Positions 1 to 12,352 of a stretch of DNA of 64,000 nt are shown in pieces (the stretch's first letter is position 1; each line of letters begins with the position of its first letter). The DNA is from Lyophyllum atratum (taxonomy: Eukaryota; Basidiomycota; Agaricomycetes; Agaricales; Lyophyllaceae): NCBI GenBank assembly GCA_014905825.1, contig JACGCN010000030.1, positions 496,001 through 560,000 on the forward strand. Reading direction: 5' to 3'. Both the position numbers and the translations under genes were made by a program. The notes beneath the pieces were generated by a model. It was not told the DNA's origin. It saw only the letters and a list, made by a program, of their open reading frames with translations, and made no database searches.

Positions 1-258
1 TCCGACTGGCAGAAATCCGTCATGGGGTGATAGGCGCCCAGCCGATTCAGTCCTCGACACCGAAGCATGGTTCTCGGTGCCTGGAATAGATATACCGGCG
101 TCCAGAAGTTTCAATGACATAGCACTTGCCGACGTCATGCTGTAGATCGCCATAGGTCGCTAATACAAGTTCTTTAACGCAGCGGAAGATTGATCACTAG
201 AGGGATCAATATATGTAGAATGCGTTCACATCACAAAGACCTGCCTGAAAGCCCTAGA

Positions 259-913
259 TTATTCTCGCAACAAAACATCTTGGTCTATATAGGCAGATAT
301 AATCATCCAAGTATAGGGCTCGATGATATCACGCGCTAACTGCTTACTCCTGTTGTCGCATACCTCCTTGCATTCCAATAGATCGGTGACTATGGATGTT
401 CCGTCACCCTCGGTTGAACTGTGCTTCGATGGATACTCGAGGTCAAAATCCGTCAAGACGCCCTCTTCGCAACAAGGATCCCACATTAGATTCCGTAAGC
501 GTATATCGGGAAGTTTGACATTTTCATGGCGACCTGTCGAAACGGGCTTCAGTAGAATTGAAAGACAAAACAGAGAATGGGACCATTTACGCACAATGAT
601 GACAATCTGCCCACGCCTTGATTAAGTTGAGCCAGGGCTCCGTCGTAATCGGGAGTAAACGGTCCAAGACGAGACGACGAAGACGACGGCGGGGGATGAT
701 GCGGTGTTCGTCAAAGCCACTGTTCCCGTCATAGGCCTCCTTGAGCATGGTCATACGTCGCGGTAAACGTTTTTGAGCTTCAAAATTCCCAAGCATTCCA
801 TTAGATATCTCGTCGAATGTCTGGCGTCCCATCTGACTGTACGCATCAAGTGATTTACTCTTGCACCTTGAATTATTGGTGATTGGTGGCATGGTATACG
901 CAGCGGTTGTCAT
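259..913 (-). pseudogene. FunK1-like fungal protein kinase remnant
   Basis: Two overlapping minus-strand frames carry pieces typical of the basidiomycete FunK1 kinase family. Reading from 913 down: a segment RLRRLVLDRLLPIT followed by a WADCHHC block, which in this family precedes the catalytic loop, then in another frame DIRLRNLMWDP (catalytic-loop-like, D and N kept) and GVLTDFDLEYP (DFD, equivalent of the DFG magnesium site). A ARDIIEPYTWMI block resembles the family's HDLESFxW segment. The frame change near 590 and the missing ATP-binding N-lobe argue for a broken or partial gene rather than an active kinase; an intron at the frame change is the alternative. Family assignment is from memory of motif order, not from a search. 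Confidence 0.45.
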
Positions 914-2895
914 GGAAATTTCTTGAATCGTTCTGCACCCTGGCGGATAGCAGGCTCGTGTAATGGACAGAACACAAAGTGGAAGACCGTGTGATCACCG
1001 AAAGTGTGGCAGCTGGTGAGCACAAAATGAAAAAGTAGAATGACGTTCCGATCAATGCCATCTCGGGTAATGCCGAGCTCGACCTGTGCTACAACTTGAA
1101 CTTGAACTTCTTGCGCCTGCGGCCTGCAGCAACTCGTACGTAGCTTCCAAGTCAGGAAACACTGAAAAATGTCATGCGATCTACAGCACCACTGATATAA
1201 TCAGGCAGCGCAGCCGTTGCCAAGGTCCTGTTATGGAAACATATACTCTCGCTCACAGTCAAATAGCGATGTCAAACAGTGTGCTGCGCCTGACTCGGAA
1301 CGCCTTCTGTTCCAACGGACGAGACTCCCAATGTACTGGTATGGGACGGAAGCCATAATGTGCCCGCTGTCCGCTTATCAAGCCCATGTACAGTTTGGTA
1401 GCTGGAACCGATCGATCCTTCAACCCCTCGAGTTCTCAAGACCTACTTTGCTCAATGTTCATGGACTGCTGTCTTGTACACATCCGGACTCCTCTTTCGC
1501 ACGATCGTCACCACCTTGTTAACGTTGGATCCCAAGCCCGTCAGGCAACTCGCCGGCTCCAAAGCAACGTTAATCATGTATGTATATCCCATATTGACAG
1601 GACTCGGCGACAACTGACATGACGAAATCAGACATGTCCAAATTGCGATCTCAATTAAACAAAATCAGTCTACTTATCCTTGAGGAGTATGACGAAGACA
1701 TTGATTCCTCTATCGAATTATGTGTAGCTATCGCCGGCTTTCGAAGAATCCGGATTACAAGTTCTCGATCACTTGCGACGGCAATCGTCCTCCTCCGTTT
1801 TCCGCGTGTGTCTTCCACAGGAGACGCTTCAAACCCATCGAAGCCTGGATAAAATCATGGACATCAGCTTGACATTAGCCATCATGCTTCCGTGGTTCAC
1901 CGCATGATACGTATCCGTTACTTTTTCTCAAGCATGAGTTCGAAATCAACAGTTTACACCTTACCCCGGGCCTGCTGCGATTGGCCTGGTACTGCACTTT
2001 CTCGCCGCTCATGAATGAGCTGGACCTCACGAGCTCAAAACTCCAGCAATTGGCCGACTGTATCTCCCACAAGCGGACTGGGCTGGTAAGTTCCTCAGGC
2101 ATTGTAAGATACGTATTTAAAGTTCTAACAATCTCAGAGCAGTTTATCTAGGTGTTTTTGAATCAAGTGTTCCCTGGAAGGACGGTAAGCGGTGTTCACG
2201 CTGGGATCAGTATGTCAACAATGACTGCAGTCTGCATATAGGCGTTCTTTATTTTTCGCGGATGCTTGGTATGAATCACTGGTCACCGCCTTCATATTGT
2301 TTTGACTTTCGTTTCTCAGCTTCAGGATTCGTCAATATAGGACTTGTTATACAGACATCAGTACGTTTCTCTTACTTCTTTAAAGGGAGGTTTGCTAATC
2401 AGGTAGCTGGTCACTCAGTCGCCGCAACTTCGCATAGCGGGCGCACGATGAGTGCAAAAGCATACTAGTGTTGTTTCCAGTAATAAGATCCGCTTCTCTA
2501 GGCTGCGGACGACTCTCCACAGCGTACTCGCTACTCGAATCGTGCTGGCGCGCTTTCTAAATCGTCATGCATAAATATCTGGGCGATCATCAACAGCACC
2601 TTGCCGCAGAGGGAGGGGCCTCAATGACTATCATCACTCCTGGATCCTCAGTATTGGATCGAAGTGCCACCCAGTCCACGTCAATTAAAATGTCTATGCC
2701 AGGTAGTAGGCGAGGAGAGGAGACTCTAGAGGACGAAGAACCATCCGGCTGGACGGGGTCTCCTGACTTGATGCAGGCTTCATGTCGCTTATACGACGTT
2801 ACGAGACATACATGCAGCGAAACGCTGGTACCAAAATGAATCTGTTTACTCTGCAATATACTTGTACAATTGTCTTTGATTCTCACAAAAAGAGC
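914..2895. other. no supported gene
   Basis: Only short, overlapping reading frames without recognisable motifs are present. I see no clear intron-exon chain, RNA gene or repeat. Upstream exons of the FunK1-like remnant could lie here but none could be recognised. Confidence 0.4.
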
Positions 2896-4541
2896 CTAGA
2901 AAATCGTTCCGTCGCTCTCGATCTCGATAGGCGGACCACCTGTGTCGGGCCTCTTCTGTTTGGCAATCTCCCGGCCGCCTTTCCAAGTTGCACCCTCGAG
3001 TACTTGGGCGAGAGTGAGTTGTTCAGCGGTCAAGTTAAGCTCTTTGCGGATCGCGTCAGCAATGCGGTCGCTGTCGTAGCCCGTGGATCAGTGGTGAATA
3101 ACGAGGAATGAATAGACCGACTAACAGCTCAATGACGGTCATCGCACGCCATTCGACGATCGCTGGGTGGGATGGAGGGACACTGGGCAGGCCGGACTTG
3201 GCGTCGATGGGGAGGGCATTGGGCTTGAGCGTCAAGACGCCGAGGTCAACGAGAAGGCCTCCTTTTCCGCGAAGAGAATTCAGCCTCAGTAGAGGGTGAG
3301 ATCAGAATGTGACGTACCGTTACGATACTCAGGCAGACCGGTAAGATCTTCCAAGCCTTCGATCTTCCACTTGGCGACCTTCTGTAGAGCCTCGACAAGA
3401 CTGTACGTAATCCACTGTGTCAACTTGTGGAAAGGGACGAGGTCGTCACCCTCGGTTTGGGAGGAAGACTTGAGGGCTGCGCAAGGCCAGACGTCACCGA
3501 GTGATTTCCCGGCCAGCTTGATTCTCGATGGCCAGATGGGGTTCAGTCCCTCGATAAGACAGTGCCAAAGGGCCGATAAAGGTACCACCCGTTTATCTCC
3601 CTCCATCTTCGACTCGGATTCTAGGAAGTCTAAACCGTCTGGTGTCAAGATAGAATTTGCTGCTGTGCAAGAATGGGACATACCGATCATATTTCCTGGA
3701 CGTCCCTCTTCACCGAAAAACCGGGGACTTGCCTTTAGGGCATCGCTGAGATTGATGAGCAAGGAAGTACGCCCTTCGAGGCCGACCATGGGGTTCGTTT
3801 CGTGGACTTGCATAGCTTCGGCGACGCGCTCTACCGTCACTTTCGCAAGACCGGCAGCTAGTGATCAAGAAGAGCATATAAGCACTCAAGCAATGCTCAG
3901 GATACGGGTAAGGTTGACGCACCATCGACCTTGTAAGGCTGGTCGGGATCGCTTGAGAAGAAGCCTTGATCGAACATATGGATGCTGGCTACGCCCAAGC
4001 CCTCCGAACGGGTGAACTTCATGCCCGATGACTTCTCGTCGAAGCTCCACTGATTTCCAGCTCCAGCATCTAAGAGCACAGACACGACGAAGAGATCGAT
4101 GCATCGCCTGATTTCTTCTCGAGCGTCCAGCGGGTCGTGACGTGCATGCCACTTCGCGACTTCGGGCAAGACGCGACCAACGCCTGCATCCATGTGCCTC
4201 CAGCGACCGTGCGGTTGGATCTAACAAGATCCGGATTGTAATCACGTCCGTTCACGCTAGGTGTTAAACTCACGGAAGAGAATTCTGTCCCATAATCGCG
4301 CTGTGCGAGAGAAGAGTTTGGATTGGAAAGTGTTCATTTATAAGGAGACGGTGCGAAGAACCTTCATGATCTCCACACAAAATTCAGCGACATCGGCTTC
4401 TTTCTCGGGATGGTAGTCAAAGTATTCTAGCTTGCCCTGCTTCGCGAGCTCGTAGACACGTCCACAGCGTTCACGGATAGCGGGGAGAGTACGAAGGTAA
4501 TCGGCCTTCTGCTCCAAAGGTATAATTCCAGCGATATTCAT
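2896..4541 (-). CDS. URC4: URC4-type uracil catabolism protein (DUF1688)
   Basis: Multi-exon gene of the DUF1688 family, whose fungal member Urc4 acts in the URC pathway that degrades uracil as a nitrogen source; its precise reaction is not settled. Start chosen at MNIAGIIPLEQK (ATG 4541-4539), just before the conserved LRTLPAIRERC. Family landmarks follow in order: RDYGTEFSS, PHGRWRHMDAGVGR (about 4220), DLFVVSVLLDAGAG, RSEGLGVASIHMFDQGFFS, GLEGRTSLLINLSDAL with RPGNMI (about 3690), ALWHCLIEGLNPIWP, GDVWPC, GLPEYRNG, then GLLVDLGVL, AIVEWRAMTVIEL and the C-terminal ATWKGGREIAKQKRP ending SDGTIF at the TAG at 2896-2898. About six introns of 33-65 bp with GT..AG ends join these blocks in frame, and I found no stop or frameshift. 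It lies tail-side to the FunK1 remnant and shares a 300-bp gap with the 3' end of the next gene, which contains a GATA cluster. Confidence 0.88.
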
Positions 4542-4638
4542 GTTTTGCAAGAGAGTAAAGGTAAAGGAAAGGAAGGGATGGGCTGGTCGAAAAGAAGGTT
4601 GCAATGACCACACTTCGCCATCAGTTCTATGGTGCGGC

Positions 4639-4660
4639 GATAAGATAAGATAAGATATAA
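4639..4660. promoter_or_regulatory. tandem GATA boxes upstream of URC4
   Basis: Three consecutive GATAAG hexamers at 4639, 4644 and 4649, then GATATA at 4654, about 100 bp upstream of the URC4 start. HGATAR is the binding site of fungal GATA factors (AreA/Nit2/Gln3 type) that switch on nitrogen-scavenging genes, which fits a uracil-degrading gene. Function is inferred from motif and position only. Confidence 0.5.
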
Positions 4661-4843
4661 AGCCCTCATGACCGCCTTAGAGGCAGATACGTTGGCATCA
4701 TTGCAACTGAATACTGACTATTATCCAACTCGCTATGCAAATGTGTATTCTGCTTTTCATTTCACAAGAGTCCGTTAGTCCATGAGCTATGTCCGTTTAT
4801 GAAATGAGAACAATGTGCACAGTAAGCCCCTCCAATAACCCAA

Positions 4844-6955
4844 TTAGCTCCTCGGATAGCGTGTATCAAATGCCGCCTCCTCATCTCGATACTTCATCGC
4901 GGTGCCATCTTCGTCCTTAAATTTGACGGGGACATACATGGCCGACTTTGCCTTGCCCTCTTTAGGTGTCCCCCTCCGAAGACAGGCGAAGACCGTTAGA
5001 ACGATAAGTATTAGGCCAACGAACAGGTTCGCCGCCAGAAGTCCGATGACGATGGGCGCGTAGTGGGAAAACCCAGATGCATCAGCCTCCGCTTTATCGC
5101 CACCAGCGAGGTTAACGTTCGTTTTACTGTTTGCACCAGCGTCAGACCCAGCGGGCCGTGGTTCGTCATGTGGGGCAGCGGCAGCACCGACGAGGGCGAG
5201 GAGTTCAGAAGGCGGGAGCTCGGGGCCGATGGCGGCAACTGCTTTGGCTCGGATGGCAATGTGCTCAGCGGCGGCTTTGGCGGGGTCGGTTTGCGAGAGG
5301 AATTGCATGAAGGGGATGTTGGCTTCGTTGGGGTCGCCCTGAGGATCTTCATTGGCCTCGGTGTTGGAAACGGGTCCGTCATCGCCGTCGTCTGGCTTAG
5401 AGTCGGGAGGATTGTTAGGGGCAGTGTCATTAGGAGGAGCGGAGGAGCCGGTGGGATCACCGAAGTCGTAGCTGGGAGGAGTGGCAATTGTTCAGACGGA
5501 GGTCAAAGAGCGATGCAGGGTACTCACACAGCATATACGTTCCTAAGGAAGGTGTCGCCTAGTATGATATCGAACTCGTCTCCACCGAGTTGATCTTTCT
5601 GGTAGAAGGAACCAGTGCAGGCGGTGTAGTTCTGCCCGGAGACAGTCACGGCATTGACAGTGGTCAGATCAAGAGGGTGAACTGGGTACGCGTCGCCGCT
5701 AGGGAGGTTGTAATTAAGTTCCACCATCGCAAGTTGAAGTTGGGGGGAACGTACCCAAGGACGAGCTCAACGTTGGCGGTCGAGTTGCAAGGGACGATCC
5801 ACACCTCGGAATCAGAGTCGTACACCGCACCCGATATCCGCGAGAAGATCTTCTCCATGATAGAAGATCTTCTCCATGATATCTTTCGTGAAGACACCGG
5901 TTGGACTGCCGGTGTCAACGAGGGCGATAGCCTTGCCAGCTGGGACTCCATTGATCGTGGAGCTGATACCGACGGGGACACCGTCGATGAAGATGCTATC
6001 AAGTAAAGTCGTCCACCTTGTCCCTCCACGAGAGAATTGCAGGATCTTCTTAGCAGAGGCAACGGTGACGTATTCCTCGTCGTACTCGCCGATGTTGAAT
6101 GAGCCTCCTGCGGTATCTTTGCAGGACAGAGGCGCCCCATGTCGCAGATGGGCCATATTTCTTCTGGATGGCATCGTTGATGGAGGCCTCGAGATGGTCG
6201 AAGCCGAGGCCAAAGAGACCATAGATGCCGATGTCGGTCATTGCGCCTATCGTGGACTTGTGGGTAACATTAATTGAGAGGTACAGAGAGAAATGTTGTA
6301 CAAGCGCACCTCCTCGGCGTTCAAGAAGGCTGGATGGAACCAATGAGGCTTTAGCACGGAATCAATAGAGACTGTGGCGAGTTTCTCACCTTGCTTTTCC
6401 ACCTTGTACGGCCCAAATTCAAAGGGAGCTACTCCGATTGTTCCTTTAACGCCATAAGTGCCGTCGCCGTACAGCAACTCGAGGGGAATGCTAGTATCGT
6501 TGAACTGCCCTACACCGCCAGGAGGGATTACCCTGTTTTCCGACAGCAGCTCAGTGAAATGGCAAGAAGCCCGTGCATAGGTCACCCACCATAGATCCGT
6601 GCTTCCGGTGTCGAGTGCAACGTGAACCTCTGGTGGAAAATGCGTCAGCTGAGGTAGACAACATCACTTCAATAGCTTACCCTTCCCGTTGATCGTTATA
6701 TTAGTCGTGTACTATTCGCGTGTTTGAGTTCAAAAGCAACACTTGAGTGAGCAGAGGACGTACTCGTATATTGCTGACATTCCCGAGATCGTCTTCATCG
6801 TCACCAGCGTTAGCCAGGAGAGTTCCTATTGACTTGTCGGAAATTCCGATGAGGGTCTTTGGCTGTGAGGCTCGCTTGAAGGGAATTTTGAGGGCGGACG
6901 ATGAGCAGGCGAGAGCAAGTACAGCTGAGAAAAAAGGAAGAAGCTTCATCGTCAA
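4844..6955 (-). CDS. A1 aspartic protease with C-terminal membrane anchor, frame broken
   Basis: Secreted or vacuolar pepsin-family (A1) endopeptidase. The start at 6955 or 6949 gives a signal peptide (MKLLPFFSAVLALACSSSALK). First active-site motif LDTGSTDLWW near 6600; second VDTGSPTG near 5930; IGIYGLFGLGFDHLE between them; ILGDTFLRNVYAV near 5530. After an acidic linker the C-terminus has a membrane span (PIVIGLLAANLFVGLILIVL, about 5030) and a basic cytosolic tail ending at 4844. Introns of about 50-60 bp include one near 5703-5757 and one near 5466-5525, both restoring frame. Between the second active site and the C-terminal exons, a perfect 19-bp tandem duplication (5843-5880) shifts the frame, so as assembled the product would stop shortly after it. 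Both catalytic Asp are intact, which suggests a recent break or an assembly error. Confidence 0.8.
5843..5880. repeat. perfect 19-bp tandem duplication inside protease exon
   Basis: agaagatcttctccatgat occurs twice back to back (5843-5861 and 5862-5880). Nineteen is not a multiple of three, and the protein frame continues correctly on either side only if one copy is removed. Confidence 0.9.
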
Positions 6956-7039
6956 CGAAGCCGAAGAGAAAGAAAAAGAAAGACTGGGTAGCGCACCTCC
7001 TTGGTTGCCTCTTTATGACCCGTTGAGACTGTGGCATGC

Positions 7040-10000
7040 CGAAGCACGCCGCAACCCATAAGATTGAGACGTCGTGAAGGGGCGTGCACGGCGATCGAGG
7101 TAGGCGTGTTAGGAACCTATAGCTTTCATGACGTTCTGGATCAGTTATGATACCGATGCTGTGTCCAATTCATGGGTCCTCCGCGTTGACAATGGGAGAG
7201 TCCATAACGGCGAGAGAAAAGAGTGCATTGCGGACTCCGACGGAGTCGTTGCGGAGTTCTGACCAAGTTCTGACGGTCCCCGCCAACTTCCAAGCACGCG
7301 CAGGGCCTGCTGCACGGCCGCCTGGACTCTCATCACGAGCTTCAAGTTCGACGATTCTGTATACTTATCATTTGTGGTAAGGAGCTATGATTTTGTTAGT
7401 CAAGCTTGCTGAAAGTTTTTATTCGACTTACAGAAATTATAAACATGATCGTACGCTGCTTTACGCGATATTCTGTCTTTACTTAGCCATGCCTGCTTCG
7501 GAAAATGCTATCTTAACTGAGGATCCTACCGTTGCTACTACTGGTCTTCTGTGTTCTGTTAGACCTCGAGCTCCGGGGGCAACATCATGGCCACAATATC
7601 GGTTCTCTTGCAAATCCAAGTACCCTTCAAGCGATACGTTGCGGAGCTCATCAATAGAGCACTACTCCGCCAACTGACCCCCCGGGCCTTCAGAGCAAAC
7701 CTTGCTTTTATGTTTTCGTCCTCGGGCTCGACGATCGCAAATTCTGCCAGGTTTACTGCGGTCATATATGCGACCGAGACCGACCTGTCTGTCGTCCTCA
7801 ACGAAGTCTACTTGTATCAGAGGACTTCTGCGGGGGCAGATGGTGCGATATACCCTTAAAGTCTGTCCCTTCTTGTCGGCGTGTCTATTGTGCTTTAGTC
7901 GTCCACCCACAGGAATTTTGTCTGTCCGCTGGCCCTTTACATTCGACGAGGAACGTTCTGGGCGATACAAGCTGACGACCGTACAATCCAGACACAGGAA
8001 AACTTGACGACAGACCTTGCTAGTCGCCGCCAGCACATACGAAGGAAAAACTCCTCTTTTGCATCGTTGGTTCAAATCAAGGTATCGTTGCTTGGTCACG
8101 TCCATTTCCGATGGCTGATGGACTTTTTGCACTTTGAAGGCGGAAGTTACTAGGGTACATCATGCGCCTCTCAAGCTCACCTAGCTTCGTTCATCGATTT
8201 CGAAGGGCCTGCGCGAACTTCCTCCGGATTCAGGAAAGGTTTGAACTTGCACACACAATGCGTTTCAGCCGACAATACGGCGTTGCTTCGGTCTGCTGTT
8301 CTTTGTGACAGAGCGTGCGGGCTTTCTCGCCAGTTCAACGCTTTTCCGCAAATATTCCGCGGGCCCAGTTGGAGGGCGCCAACTCTGGGTCTAAGGACGT
8401 CATCCGTCTTCGCGTTTTGTCCAGGCTATTGCAAAATAACACTATGTGAATTGAACTTATACAAGATGTTGAAACGAGCAAATTATGAAAGCAAGCAGGA
8501 CGGGCGAACTGAATAAGGATAGGTCAAACACTCGATCATCAGGTGCGACACGATTCAACTCCTGCGGGTGGAGCAATGGAAACAAGGAGTCTGTGCCTTT
8601 GCCGTGACAACCGTCTGCGCAGGTCTTAACCTATGGAGAAATGTTATCATCATGGGTTTGTGATACACGTCAAGATTAGCTACCATTGTTTGCATGTCTT
8701 CGTACAAGTTCCGCAGTGGGCACTGTGATTTGCGCTATACCGGCATCGCGAAGAGCCGCAATCCATCTGGTGGATTTTTTTGTGGTCAGTGGCTAATATT
8801 TCCAGAATCTAACGGGATACGAACGCGTCGTTCACCATGGGGCGTCTCGTGGCCGCAGGAGTGTCTGGTGCAGTGTACTTCCCGGTAGCACATGACTAGT
8901 TGTTAAATTCGCAGACTTCGATAAGGAATACTAAACAGCGGTCAGCTGGGCGGCGTTGGGCGTAAGAAAACAGAAGTGAAGAGCGGGATGCTATGTCGTC
9001 GCTCGAGTCCAACCGCCTTTAAACAAAAAGACATAGACATTGCCCCGGCGCGTCCTTAGAAGCAAATGAATAGGATCCGCGCTAACGAGGACGATACGCA
9101 CTAGTGAATCATTTGTCACACAGCCAAATTATGGGGAGGCGCTGCAAAATTTGTCGTCTTATCGAGAAATCTCACAAGGACGGGAGTACATGAAGCTTGA
9201 TGCGGTGGTGAATACACGAGGCGCTGCAATATTCGATTTAGGGACCCGAAAAGGACATCGCGTCCGCTGGCGGGATGTATGTCATTCTACGCATTCGGTC
9301 ACTCCGGTGACGCTGGGACGGCGGAGGGCTCGCATCTGGCGCGCAGGGATCGTTTTAGAAGCTGTGTTTTCTACACAACATTAGTCAACGAGCGAAGGCC
9401 CAGACCCAGGGAGACTCGCCATTAGCCTATAGGGTCCAATGAGCAGGAGGGCTTGACTATTGGGAGAATGGAAGAAGTGATCGGTTTTAGATGTCCGCAC
9501 TTAGGGCAACGGAACACGTATAGCCTGAGATCCCAACGACTCCTTAGGAGATCCTAGTTTAAGACACGATCGCAATGACGAGCGAGGTTAGAATGCGGAA
9601 ACCGACGTAGACATATTGGGATAATCCTGATCTCGAGTGGACAAATGATCGTGGCCATGTCAGGTGGGACTTCCGTACCAGAAGCCATGCTTTTGAATTG
9701 CCATCACGTATGACAGGGTGTATGATTCTCCCCGCAGCTTTAGGATTTGTAGACACTGAGGGTCTGCAGTGGTTTACAGATCAAGTACAGATATCCGGGC
9801 GAACGATAGGAATCGGGACCTACCATGGCTATTGTATCTCCGCGGATGCCAATCAGCTGTTTGGAAGAATTATCGCCAAGTCTCATGTCGAGGCACGCGA
9901 AATATCACTTCTGCGACATATGGCTGGGACTCTGACGTGTCCCGCGCTGCCTCGCGCCGTGCATAAAGCCACCGCAGGTGTTCAAAGAGCTCCTTGCTAA

Positions 10001-11031
10001 GTGGGGCCCTAGTGGAAAACATCTCGTTTCATCCATTGAGATCAACGAATTTGGATCCATGGGTGGCAGGGCTCGACGATATTTCTGCTCATCAATGTCG
10101 GAGGAGCTGATATGGGCCATCATAAGTGGGCAATGAGAAAATATTGCTCTCGCGCCGTACTTCGGTTGCGGAAACAGTGCTATGTAAGGGGTCCGAAATG
10201 TCAAATCTGAGTCGCTGACATGATGATTAGAACCTACTTAGGAGATAGAGTTCGAACCTACGCGTGGTCCGAGTCTCGAGAAGCGCATCCAGACATTCGG
10301 GATCAAGGCCAGTGATATTTGGTGACCAGTGATATATTCACTTTCTAGGCCGAGTAAGAGCGTACCTTCCGGGGCGCATCCCTCTAACATCCCTCGGAGG
10401 CGGCCTTCGGTCGGGAAATCCAGATTGTTATTAGTGGTAACCACTGGCTAATGTAGGGTGCACGGTCAGGATGAGAAAGAAAGCGGGTCGTCCACCTCCG
10501 AATAAATGCTCTATATGCCCGATACTCCCGGTTGCCTATTCCGTTCCGAAGAAAACATCACTGTAGAAGTGAATGATAGCGCGGTTTCTGCTGAAAATCC
10601 GCGTCGCAACGTCGCAGAAATGTCCGGATGGGAGCTGTGAAGCTGAGTTTTTCGATCAGAGGTCCAAAAGCAACGTGTTGCGAAGTTGGTAGGCGACGAT
10701 GATCCAGAAAGTATCGGAATTGGGAACTACGGCTGACACGCCGGTGGCCAGACTACGGCGGCTCAGCCGGGCCGATCATTGCCGGCGATTATGCACGGAC
10801 TCTTCTTGTCGCCTCTCCCCTCTGTTGGGTATTATCAGCGCTTACCACTGCGGGAATTGGCCCAAAAATTCAGAGAAAACATCGAGAACATATCGGGAAA
10901 ACAGGGTTCTGATTGGTCAATCGCAATAAGTTCGTGAGAAATTCTGATAACTGTGCCCTTCCTTGCAAGGGTTCTGGGACCTCACATGTACAACGCCGAA
11001 AGGCCTACCTTCTTCGGACTTCCAGCATTTT
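7040..11031. other. gene-poor stretch, nothing supported
   Basis: Contains the promoter side of the aspartic protease (7040 to roughly 7300) and then about 3.7 kb in which I find only short open frames without motifs. The last 130 bp, read on the minus strand, give a weak GRPFG...VHVR stretch that could be the missing half of the copia integrase fragment seen at 51231, but this is too short to claim. Confidence 0.35.
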
Positions 11032-11157
11032 TGTAGCGGTGCTACGGGGGGTCTTGCAGTTCACGCTACGTAAGCTTGACCAGTCTTGGTATTTGCTACG
11101 TATGCGTGAGGTTACAAGTGTCTGGTTTGTACATGTTTACTACAGGCCTGTTATAGA
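11032..11157 (-). repeat. 3' LTR of gypsy element, distal part
   Basis: Matches 51046-51171 of the 5' LTR almost base for base (TGTAGCG...CTACGGGGGGTCTTGCAG...CCTGTTATAGA). It stops exactly at the 10-bp CTGTTATAGA duplicated by the MULE insertion and resumes at 17209. Confidence 0.85.
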
Positions 11158-11185
11158 GGACAGCAAGTCTGCCCAAATTTCGTAA

Positions 11186-11682
11186 GGGCCCGTTCGGGTC
11201 CCCGGCTCTGATCGAGACCTGCCTGCCAAATTGAAGGCTTACGCTTAGGTCTCCAGCTTCGGACACTTATCGGCATTACGTACACTTTTTTTCGGTTGTC
11301 ACGTCGATGGATTTGGCAACTTTGATGCTCGTTGCCGTGAACAAATTTTCAATTGCTTCTGCTCATCGTTCGCTGCAGCGAGCTCAGAAAACACCAGCTG
11401 CAGGCACTTTTCGAGGGCGCACTTCTTTGGGGCATCATAAAGAAAACATTAGATTCATTTTTGCCATGTTTATAGCAGATTTAGACAGCTTTTGGCCACA
11501 GCATGTGACCCCGACGCATGACGGCGGGATGCGTCAACGAGCGGCGCCGCTAGTCTGGACGACGAGGAACATATCGAAACTTTGATATCATTTGATCTGT
11601 CAGCGTGACGTTGATGTGACTGATCATCAAAACGTGAGCCAGAGCGTAGGTCTCGCTCAAAGCTGGGGACCCGAACGGGCCC
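11186..11682. mobile_element. Harbinger-like MITE in the MULE terminal repeat
   Basis: Inverted ends GGGCCCGTTCGGGTCCC followed by an imperfect GATCGAGACCT region, flanked by the 3-bp duplication TAA (11183-11185 and 11683-11685), as for PIF/Harbinger elements. No coding capacity. The uninterrupted target is visible in the right-hand MULE end at 17180-17200. Confidence 0.8.
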
Positions 11683-12352
11683 TAAGCCTTCTTGCTGCAA
11701 GCACGTGCGAAAGATGTTGATGCGATGCATGCGAAGCACTGCAAATCGTTCTCAATGCAGCACGTACCATTTCGGGGTCTCATTTGGTCTGACTCTTCCT
11801 GTCAAGAGGTGTGACCATTGTCCTTTCCTGTGCTTCCTCCTTCACTCGACGTCTGTCGTCGGCTTTTACGTTTGTGAGAAAAGGTGAGCCTCGTGCAGAA
11901 CTACGAAGACGGCGTTGCACGAAATTGACCATCGACTTGCGTTCTTCAGCTGAAAACAGACCCACACCAACAATGCCAGGGAGAATCAGTGTCAGAACGA
12001 GTGTCAACACTGATTAAACCTTGCTGAATTCAGTCCTCATCCAACAGTGCGTGGCATCTAGTAATCTGCGAATGGCTCACATATTCCCTCAATAGGATTC
12101 ACCGTGTTGCTGAACTTCACTTCATGGGTTCTAGGTCGTTCGGGACGCGATACTTGGTGGATCCTGGGCATGCAGCATTCGTGGTTCGCCACCCGGCCTC
12201 TGCGCCCTCGTTTCCGCGGACCTTCCCTCTTCGTTGCAGGCTGCCATGCCATATTGGAACAACACCATTTTTCAACCCACGTCGAGGTTCCATTGAGACG
12301 GTCACTCTCATCACCATCTCTCCGCATTTGTGCTGCAAACGAAGTCCACGAC

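Noticed and set aside
3296..4015. 239-codon plus-strand frame
   Set aside because: Antisense to URC4 exons, which carry unmistakable family motifs on the minus strand.
7587..10000. Several 80-100 codon frames
   Set aside because: Mutually overlapping on both strands, no recognisable motifs or consistent intron joins.
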